From Chloroflexota bacterium (GTDB taxonomy: Bacteria; Chloroflexota; Dehalococcoidia; SZUA-161; SpSt-899), in the NCBI GenBank assembly GCA_018725455.1, contig QLUN01000039.1:1-7232 (forward strand): 7,232 nt of DNA, written 5' to 3'. A program made the position numbers and the translations under genes. This document shows positions 1-6,296 of this stretch, piece after piece (positions within the stretch are counted from its first letter, which is position 1; every line of letters begins with the position of its first letter). The notes beneath the pieces are model-generated. The model saw nothing but the letters and a program-made list of their open reading frames with translations, searched no databases and was not told where the DNA came from.

Positions 1-158
1 AATACGGCATGGTGGGCGTCAACGTCGGCATTTTGGCCACCGAGCACGTGCCCTTTGGCGGCGTCAAACAGTCCGGCCTAGGGCGCGAAGGCTCGCACCA
101 CGGGATCGACGAATACCTGGAGCTGAAGTACGTCTGCGTGGGCGATGTGCAGCGCTGA
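1..158 (+). CDS. gabD: C-terminal end of an NAD(P)-dependent succinate-semialdehyde dehydrogenase-type aldehyde dehydrogenase (partial)
   Basis: The reading frame is open from position 3 (TAC) to a TGA stop at 156-158 and gives the last 51 residues; the start lies outside the window. The visible end contains PFGGVKQSGLGREGS (about visible residues 17-31), the conserved C-terminal motif of the aldehyde dehydrogenase superfamily. It is followed by HGIDEYLELKYVCVG, which closely resembles the end of GabD-type succinate-semialdehyde dehydrogenases (G.E.YLE.KY.C.G). Family members are cytosolic enzymes of about 480-490 residues that oxidise succinate semialdehyde to succinate in GABA catabolism. 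The catalytic Cys and Glu lie upstream and cannot be checked. A related semialdehyde dehydrogenase is possible. The gene converges on the CRISPR locus and has no evident functional tie to it. Confidence 0.85.
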   Translation, partial: YGMVGVNVGILATEHVPFGGVKQSGLGREGSHHGIDEYLELKYVCVGDVQR

Positions 159-325
159 AGACGCTTGAAATCAACGCTGCGTGACGGTTATCGGCACACT
201 CACCGACCAACACCATGGCCGAAGCAAGTGCATGGCAAGTGAGCGCAGGGACGTGCATCGATTGCTCAAAATGCACCCATTTCTGTGGGATAGTCAAGGC
301 AATAGAAAAAATGAGCGTCAGGGGG
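159..325. other. Intergenic region between the dehydrogenase gene and the trailer end of the CRISPR array
   Basis: This 167-bp stretch lies where the + strand dehydrogenase gene and the - strand array transcript converge. I see no strong GC-rich hairpin followed by a T-run on either strand, so no intrinsic terminator can be annotated. I also see no further repeat copies beyond the half-repeat at 326-344. The only protein-like signal is the short cysteine-rich frame beginning at 215, listed separately. Confidence 0.6.
215..325 (+). pseudogene. Possible remnant of a small cysteine-cluster protein cut off by the array end
   Basis: An ATG at 215 opens a frame whose first 37 codons precede the half-repeat at 326. 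It includes TCIDCSKCTHFCGIVK, a CX2CX2CX3C arrangement of four cysteines at about residues 14, 17, 20 and 24. This spacing resembles a 4Fe-4S or zinc-binding cluster. Beyond 325 the same frame simply reads through CRISPR repeat and spacer until about 424, so any genuine C-terminus is missing. There is no convincing ribosome binding site before the ATG. It could be the 5' fragment of a gene truncated when the CRISPR locus arrived or contracted, a small real gene, or chance. I do not recognise the family. Confidence that it is a true gene remnant is low. Confidence 0.25.
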
Positions 326-344
326 CATTACTGGCGGGCGATTC
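326..344 (-). repeat. Truncated terminal CRISPR repeat (trailer end)
   Basis: Nineteen bases match the right half of the array repeat exactly (CATTACTGGCGGGCGATTC on the + strand). The left 18 positions (308-325) show little resemblance to the repeat. It lies 34 nt before the first full repeat, exactly one spacer length, so it is in register with the array. In transcript orientation it keeps the 5' arm of the hairpin and the loop but has lost the 3' arm and the handle. Decay of the leader-distal last repeat is common, and this supports the array direction. Confidence 0.85.
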
Positions 345-378
345 TGCGCTTCGTGCACAAGAACGGAAGCAACCTGAT

Positions 379-415
379 GTTTCAATCCACGCCCACCATT
401 ACTGGCAGGCGATTC
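379..415 (-). repeat. Oldest full CRISPR repeat, with a private substitution
   Basis: This leader-distal repeat has A instead of G at repeat position 29 (position 407, + strand). In the crRNA sense this is C to U in the 5' arm of the hairpin. Its partner is a G, so the pair becomes U-G wobble and the stem can still form. No other repeat carries the change, so it was not copied during spacer acquisition and probably arose after the array had grown past it. Confidence 0.9.
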
Positions 416-523
416 TTTGCGTAGGTCCCAGATCACGACGATGACGGCGAGGTTTCAATCCACGCCCACCATTACTGGCGGGCGATTCTGGTGACAGGGC
501 GCGGGCCTCGGCTCGCGTCAGAG

Positions 524-1133
524 GTTTCAATCCACACCCACCATTACTGGCGGGCGATTCGTACATTGACGCCCAGCGGCGCCGACTCGAAAAAGTTTCA
601 ATCCACACCCACCATTACTGGCGGGCGATTCAGGGTACGCCCTACGACAACGGCCAGCTCTTCATCGTTTCAATCCACACCCACCATTACTGGCGGGCGA
701 TTCCTGGCAGGAAGAAACCGGCGAGGACGCATACAACGTTTCAATCCACACCCACCATTACTGGCGGGCGATTCGGTTTTGCTCAGACGGGTCGTCTGGC
801 AGGCTGGGGTTTCAATCCACACCCACCATTACTGGCGGGCGATTCGGCCAGCGCTGCCGGGAACGCAGCAGCCATCCAGACGGTTTCAATCCACACCCAC
901 CATTACTGGCGGGCGATTCCGTGGCGCTTGCCTTTTTCGGTGAGCAGGAAGTCGTTTCAATCCACACCCACCATTACTGGCGGGCGATTCGCAGCTTGGT
1001 AGTACCTTTGCCGGGGGGTGCGGCGTTTCAATCCACACCCACCATTACTGGCGGGCGATTCGGTCGGGGTACGTCTGTTTCTTGGGTGCAGCCCATGTTT
1101 CAATCCACACCCACCATTACTGGCGGGCGATTC
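524..1133 (-). repeat. Block of nine consecutive variant CRISPR repeats (G13A)
   Basis: The repeats starting at 524, 595, 667, 738, 809, 883, 954, 1025 and 1097 all read CCACACCC where the consensus reads CCACGCCC. This is a single G to A change at + strand repeat position 13. The two older repeats (379, 452) and all repeats from 1168 onward have G. In the crRNA sense the change is C to U at stem position 25, paired with G6, giving a G-U wobble. The clustering suggests that a changed leader-proximal repeat was copied through successive acquisitions and later replaced by the consensus form. Confidence 0.95.
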
Positions 1134-1810
1134 GCGCACCGAAGGCGAGCACGGCTGGTACGATGCCGTTTCAATCCACGCCCACCATTACTGGCGGGCG
1201 ATTCAGGCAGTCCGAGCCGTCTCAAATCAACAACAGTGCGTTTCAATCCACGCCCACCATTACTGGCGGGCGATTCACCAATGACTGGCTGTAGTAGTTT
1301 AGCTATGGAATGTTTCAATCCACGCCCACCATTACTGGCGGGCGATTCCCAAGTACAGATAAGACTCGGGCTACTAAAGGCTGTTTCAATCCACGCCCAC
1401 CATTACTGGCGGGCGATTCCATGGCTGGCCGCAAGACCTTCCTTGGCGCACGCCTGTTTCAATCCACGCCCACCATTACTGGCGGGCGATTCTCGGGCAT
1501 AGGGCATCCTCAAAGTGGCAATGCTGGTTTCAATCCACGCCCACCATTACTGGCGGGCGATTCTTTCACGCGCCATGCTTCGATGCCTCCACGGTCTGTT
1601 TCAATCCACGCCCACCATTACTGGCGGGCGATTCCCGGGCCAATGCCGACAAGCTGGCACCGATGGAAGTTTCAATCCACGCCCACCATTACTGGCGGGC
1701 GATTCATGCTATACGCCCACGGTGGGCACCTTTGCAAAGGTTTCAATCCACGCCCACCATTACTGGCGGGCGATTCCAGGCGGCGCTGGTAGGCACGCTC
1801 CCAGTAGGCC

Positions 1811-1846
1811 GTTTCAATCCACGCCACCATTACTGGCGGGCGATTC
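1811..1846 (-). repeat. 36-nt CRISPR repeat with a single-base deletion
   Basis: This repeat reads CCACGCCACC where the others read CCACGCCCACC, so one C of a CCC run is missing and the unit is 36 nt. In transcript sense it removes one G from the 3' arm of the hairpin, leaving a bulge or a shorter stem. The neighbouring repeats at 1740 and 1881 are consensus, so this is a private later mutation. Processing at this repeat may be less efficient. Confidence 0.93.
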
Positions 1847-4800
1847 CACAAAGTCACGCGGTATATACTGGCCGCGTGCAGTTTCAATCCACGCCCACCA
1901 TTACTGGCGGGCGATTCGCGCGCCGAGCGCTTGGTGGCCGAGCTGTTCGCGGTTTCAATCCACGCCCACCATTACTGGCGGGCGATTCAGGCCGACATTC
2001 GCAACGGCCTCGCACGTCGCGTGGTTTCAATCCACGCCCACCATTACTGGCGGGCGATTCCATTCAGCGAGCATCGTTGCTGGTGCCGCATAGTGTTTCA
2101 ATCCACGCCCACCATTACTGGCGGGCGATTCGTCAAGGTTTGGGTTCGGGCACTTTGCGTGGCGAAGTTTCAATCCACGCCCACCATTACTGGCGGGCGA
2201 TTCGTGCATCGGCCAGAGCTGATGCGCCAAAAGGCCAAAGTTTCAATCCACGCCCACCATTACTGGCGGGCGATTCGACCGACCAGGTGACGGCCGACAT
2301 TGGCGACGTGTCGTTTCAATCCACGCCCACCATTACTGGCGGGCGATTCGCTATCAGCGGCCAGAGGCACGTAAAGCCGAGACAGTTTCAATCCACGCCC
2401 ACCATTACTGGCGGGCGATTCGCCTAAGCCGGTCTGCTCGGGCAGCCTCCCGTGCAAGTTTCAATCCACGCCCACCATTACTGGCGGGCGATTCGCGCAG
2501 CCTCCAAACTCTCCATCACGGCTTCGATGTTTCAATCCACGCCCACCATTACTGGCGGGCGATTCCCGCATGGAGCGCGCCAGAAAAAGCCAAATGGGAC
2601 GTTTCAATCCACGCCCACCATTACTGGCGGGCGATTCATAGGCACCCGTGAAGTAGGTGTCGCAGTTGACCAGTTTCAATCCACGCCCACCATTACTGGC
2701 GGGCGATTCGTTATCCAGGCACCCGCAAGCCTGGTTTTTCAAGGTTTCAATCCACGCCCACCATTACTGGCGGGCGATTCGCGCAACTGAGACGCCCTAC
2801 ATGGTCGAGCCCATGTTTCAATCCACGCCCACCATTACTGGCGGGCGATTCTGCCGCAAGCCAGCGCAGCCATTTTGGCGGCCCTGGTTTCAATCCACGC
2901 CCACCATTACTGGCGGGCGATTCCCCCCCGCAAGCGGGCCCCCCCCATTGTTTAACAGTTTCAATCCACGCCCACCATTACTGGCGGGCGATTCGCGCCG
3001 CCTCGCGTCAGCGCGCCTGCAACCACGGTGTTTCAATCCACGCCCACCATTACTGGCGGGCGATTCCCAGCCAGCCAGCCCTAAGCAGCTACACGCCCGA
3101 GGTTTCAATCCACGCCCACCATTACTGGCGGGCGATTCAATCCAAACATGGACGTTTTCAACAGCTTTCACGAGTTTCAATCCACGCCCACCATTACTGG
3201 CGGGCGATTCCAGCCGCGATTGATCGCGGGCGCGTGGCTGCTAAAGTTTCAATCCACGCCCACCATTACTGGCGGGCGATTCCCTGCTGTGCCTGCTTGA
3301 TGGAGTCGAGAAGGTTGTTTCAATCCACGCCCACCATTACTGGCGGGCGATTCATCATGCCCATGGCAAGACCTCCACCAGCCAGCAGGTTTCAATCCAC
3401 GCCCACCATTACTGGCGGGCGATTCGCTCGAGGGGGCGGCGGGGCGGGGTCGAGCTCGAGGTTTCAATCCACGCCCACCATTACTGGCGGGCGATTCAGC
3501 AGCAGGCCGCGCGATTGTGCAGGGCCACATTGGTTTCAATCCACGCCCACCATTACTGGCGGGCGATTCCAGAGGTGGTGGCTTTTGTGCGGGCTGCACG
3601 AGACGTTTCAATCCACGCCCACCATTACTGGCGGGCGATTCTTGCGCAACTCGCGCACCGAGTCGGCGGCAATTTGTTTCAATCCACGCCCACCATTACT
3701 GGCGGGCGATTCGGCGCTGGCGATGGCGGCTGCTGGGTTCGACGACGTTTCAATCCACGCCCACCATTACTGGCGGGCGATTCGCCCTGTAGATTGCTCA
3801 ATGCCAAGCCGACTGGTGTTTCAATCCACGCCCACCATTACTGGCGGGCGATTCCTGGCCTTTGCAGCGCCAAGCCAAATCCCAAATGCTGTTTCAATCC
3901 ACGCCCACCATTACTGGCGGGCGATTCAACTGGTGCAAGCCTACGTAGCCGCGCCTACTGGTGTTTCAATCCACGCCCACCATTACTGGCGGGCGATTCG
4001 CGCGGGCAGCGGGTGGCGTACTGGATGCACCGGGTTTCAATCCACGCCCACCATTACTGGCGGGCGATTCGGGCTGTTTGGCCTGCCCAGCGATGAGCAG
4101 TTGCTGGTTTCAATCCACGCCCACCATTACTGGCGGGCGATTCCAGCCAGCTTCGGTTTGCGGCTGCCAAATGTCGATGTTTCAATCCACGCCCACCATT
4201 ACTGGCGGGCGATTCGCCGCATCCGTCCACCACTCGCGCACCGGCTGGCAGTTTCAATCCACGCCCACCATTACTGGCGGGCGATTCCCACCCTTTTGGG
4301 TGAAGTGTAGCAAGTTGGCGTTGTTTCAATCCACGCCCACCATTACTGGCGGGCGATTCCTATGGCTGTGGTGCAGCGTTTTGACGGATTTGTGTTTCAA
4401 TCCACGCCCACCATTACTGGCGGGCGATTCAAGGAGCGCTGCTTTGAGCAAGCTCTGGACAGCCGTTTCAATCCACGCCCACCATTACTGGCGGGCGATT
4501 CAGAACTTGCGCGCCTTTGGGGCCGAGTCTGATGTGGTTTCAATCCACGCCCACCATTACTGGCGGGCGATTCGATTGCCGGGCGGCCCATTACGCTGCA
4601 ACCGATTGTTTCAATCCACGCCCACCATTACTGGCGGGCGATTCAACGACGGCGCTACTCTCACCCGCTGCCAATTCTAGTTTCAATCCACGCCCACCAT
4701 TACTGGCGGGCGATTCAACGCGCCACCTCGCAAGGGCTGGCGACAGAGTGGTTTCAATCCACGCCCACCATTACTGGCGGGCGATTCCTCAGTCGTCGGC

Positions 4801-5807
4801 AAAAGCGCCATGAATTGACTGATGTTTCAATCCACGCCCACCATTACTGGCGGGCGATTCGCGAAGTGCTGAAAGCAATCAACCAGACCGCCATGTTTCA
4901 ATCCACGCCCACCATTACTGGCGGGCGATTCCGCCGCCGATTGCTGGCTCGCCGGTGGGTGTGGTGTTTCAATCCACGCCCACCATTACTGGCGGGCGAT
5001 TCGCCATGCAGTGGCGGCGGCGGCAAGCAAGGATTGAGTTTCAATCCACGCCCACCATTACTGGCGGGCGATTCGCGGGCGATCACCACGGCTTGTTCTG
5101 TGGTGGCCGTTTCAATCCACGCCCACCATTACTGGCGGGCGATTCTCTGCCAGACTCGGGAAGTTCGATCATCATCGTTTGGTTTCAATCCACGCCCACC
5201 ATTACTGGCGGGCGATTCGCAACCGTAGTGCCCGGAGCAACCAGCCCGTAATGGTTTCAATCCACGCCCACCATTACTGGCGGGCGATTCGAGCGTGGCC
5301 GCCACCAGTGCGATGATGAATATCTGTTTCAATCCACGCCCACCATTACTGGCGGGCGATTCGCAATTTCCGACGCTTGCCGGTCAGTCATCGACATGTT
5401 TCAATCCACGCCCACCATTACTGGCGGGCGATTCGAGCCAGCCGACGGCAATCACGCCTACGAAAATCATGTTTCAATCCACGCCCACCATTACTGGCGG
5501 GCGATTCGCGGCACGGTCGGCGTCGTAGGCGAGGTCAAGAAGTTTCAATCCACGCCCACCATTACTGGCGGGCGATTCGATGAGAGCATGAGCGCGAGAT
5601 CGTGGAGGTCGTGGTTTCAATCCACGCCCACCATTACTGGCGGGCGATTCCCGGGGCGCTTAATGCCGCTGATGCGGGTCGCGGTTTCAATCCACGCCCA
5701 CCATTACTGGCGGGCGATTCATGACTTGAGGCATGGTTGTGTTCCTCTTTATTGGTTTCAATCCACGCCCACCATTACTGGCGGGCGATTCCCTTCTCAG
5801 CTACAGC

Positions 5808-5835
5808 CATGCACCGCATGCCATTTCACTGCATG
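5808..5835 (-). repeat. Leader-proximal CATGC/GCATG motif cluster
   Basis: On the + strand, CATGC (5808-5812) and GCATG (5816-5820) form a perfect 5-bp inverted repeat around ACC. CACCGCATG (5812-5820) recurs as CACTGCATG (5827-5835), a 9-nt direct repeat with one mismatch and a 15-bp period. The cluster begins 17 bp from the first array repeat, within the part of a leader where integration-guiding motifs usually lie. The function is inferred from position only. Confidence 0.45.
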
Positions 5836-5844
5836 TTGCGCGAA

Positions 5845-5874
5845 CCGTGTTTGCTGCGGCGCACAAACAACCGG
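5845..5874 (-). repeat. Imperfect inverted repeat in the leader
   Basis: TGTTTG (5848-5853) pairs with CAAACA (5864-5869). Inside it TGC (5855-5857) pairs with GCA (5861-5863) around GGC, leaving one bulged C. Outside it CCG (5845-5847) can pair with CGG (5872-5874) across a 2-nt bulge. There is no T-run directly after it in - strand sense, so it does not look like an intrinsic terminator. It could be a protein-binding site or an RNA hairpin in the leader transcript. Confidence 0.4.
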
Positions 5875-5992
5875 AAAAATTGACTTCATCTGAAAGGATA
5901 CTGTAAAAACATCATGTTGCGATGCGCGCGAATCTAGCTGCAAATCTGCCGTCACTTCACTTTCGCGCATTCAGCATGACGCAGCCCTAGGA

Positions 5993-6283
5993 TTAAAGCA
6001 CAAGTGGAGCATCAAAATCCACCGCCCTGAAGCGCCCATGCTCCCGGACCTCTGCGCCGCGCGTGTCCGGTAAACGGTACAGACGCAAACAATCCTGTGC
6101 CGGGTCAATTTCCAACAACAGCCTCCGCTCCAGCTCTTCAAAGCCAGCCAGTTCCACGCGACATTCAAACACCGACTTCTGCACCCGCTGCCCCGTGCTC
6201 TCGCAGACCTTGGCCACACGGCGCAACCTGCGCCGACCGGCTGCGGTTTCTGTGCTCACGTCGTAGCAAACGATGATCAGCAT
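5993..6283 (-). CDS. cas2: CRISPR-associated endoribonuclease/adaptation protein Cas2
   Basis: This encodes 96 residues, the normal length for Cas2. The N-terminus MLIIVCYDVSTE is the first beta strand of the ferredoxin-like fold and ends in the conserved Asp (D8) of the family. Further family features are the GRRRLRRVAKVCESTGQRVQKSVFEC segment (about residues 15-40, split here as GRRRLRRVAKV and CESTGQRVQKSVFEC) and the RLYRL strand (about 74-78). Cas2 dimers bridge two Cas1 dimers in the complex that integrates new spacers. I chose the ATG at 6283 because AGGTGG lies 6 nt before it and the family consensus begins there; a start at 6325 would add 14 unrelated residues and overlap cas1. The gene follows cas1 by 13 bp and precedes the leader, so it is probably cotranscribed with cas1. 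Confidence 0.96.
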   Translation of the reverse strand: MLIIVCYDVSTETAAGRRRLRRVAKVCESTGQRVQKSVFECRVELAGFEELERRLLLEIDPAQDCLRLYRLPDTRGAEVREHGRFRAVDFDAPLVL

Positions 6284-6289
6284 AATGCA

Positions 6290-6295
6290 CCACCT
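6290..6295 (-). promoter_or_regulatory. Ribosome binding site of cas2
   Basis: In - strand sense AGGTGG lies 6 nt before the ATG of cas2 and directly follows the first T of the cas1 stop codon region (TGAAAGGTGG). It decides the cas2 start at 6283 and suggests coupled translation of cas1 and cas2. Confidence 0.8.
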
Positions 6296-6296
6296 T

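Larger units (their letters stand above)
379..5791 (-). CRISPR. CRISPR array: 76 full repeats of 37 nt, 75 internal spacers of 33-37 nt, type I-C-like
   Basis: The + strand repeat is GTTTCAATCC, ACGCCCACCA, TTACTGGCGG, GCGATTC read in order. Direction is taken as minus because the transcript-sense repeat ends in ATTGAAAC, cas1-cas2 and the leader lie at the high-coordinate end, and degenerate repeats lie at the low end. Repeat starts: 379, 452, 524, 595, 667, 738, 809, 883, 954, 1025, 1097, 1168, 1240, 1312, 1383, 1456, 1527, 1598, 1669, 1740, 1811, 1881, 1952, 2024, 2095, 2167, 2240, 2313, 2385, 2458, 2529, 2601, 2673, 2744, 2815, 2887, 2958, 3030, 3102, 3174, 3246, 3317, 3389, 3461, 3533, 3605, 3676, 3747, 3818, 3891, 3963, 4034, 4107, 4179, 4251, 4323, 4394, 4465, 4537, 4608, 4680, 4751, 4824, 4895, 4966, 5038, 5109, 5182, 5254, 5326, 5398, 5471, 5542, 5614, 5684, 5755. 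Spacers are mostly 34-35 nt; 5651-5683 is the shortest (33) and 846-882 the longest (37). By eye all spacers differ. The transcript is presumably processed into crRNAs by a Cas5d- or Cas6-type nuclease encoded elsewhere. Targets cannot be identified without a search. Confidence 0.99.
5792..5992 (-). promoter_or_regulatory. CRISPR leader between cas2 and the first repeat
   Basis: This 201-bp stretch separates the cas2 stop from the leader-proximal repeat, contains no convincing gene, and is more AT-rich in places than its surroundings (for example the A/T runs near 5876-5883 and 5903-5909). By position and orientation it should hold the array promoter and the sequences that direct Cas1-Cas2 integration at the 5791/5792 junction. 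I cannot fix a -35/-10 pair; TTTACA in - strand sense (5903-5908) is a weak -35-like candidate without a good -10. Short direct and inverted repeats inside it are listed separately. Confidence 0.75.

Noticed and set aside
64..297. Minus-strand frame over the end of the dehydrogenase gene.
   Set aside because: It is antisense to a recognisable conserved C-terminus and has no family features.
957..5332. Minus-strand frames with periodic peptides ESPASNGGRGLK and NRPPVMVGVD.
   Set aside because: They are translations of the repeat in the crRNA direction and end at the TGA or TAA present in the other two frames of the repeat. They are not proteins.
379..5791. Reading the array as transcribed from the left on the + strand.
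   Set aside because: Transcript-sense ATTGAAAC ends, the position of cas1-cas2 and the leader, and repeat decay at the left all support the minus direction.
379..5791. Self-targeting of the visible cas1, cas2 or dehydrogenase sequence by spacers.
   Set aside because: No match stood out by eye. A full alignment of all spacers to the whole genome would be needed to settle it.
491..5893. Long open frames across the array on the + strand, up to 358 codons (3234-4310), with periodic peptides such as VSIHAHHYWRAI, FQSTPTITGGRF and FNPRPPLLAGDS.
   Set aside because: The 37-nt repeat has no stop codon in any of the three + frames, and repeat plus spacer is often 72 nt, a multiple of three. The peptides are just the translated repeat and there are no ribosome binding sites. 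Database proteins with these peptides are likely misannotations.
5986..5991. CCTAGG palindrome just after the cas2 stop.
   Set aside because: Six bases only, with no stem extension or T-run; not enough for a terminator or an operator call.
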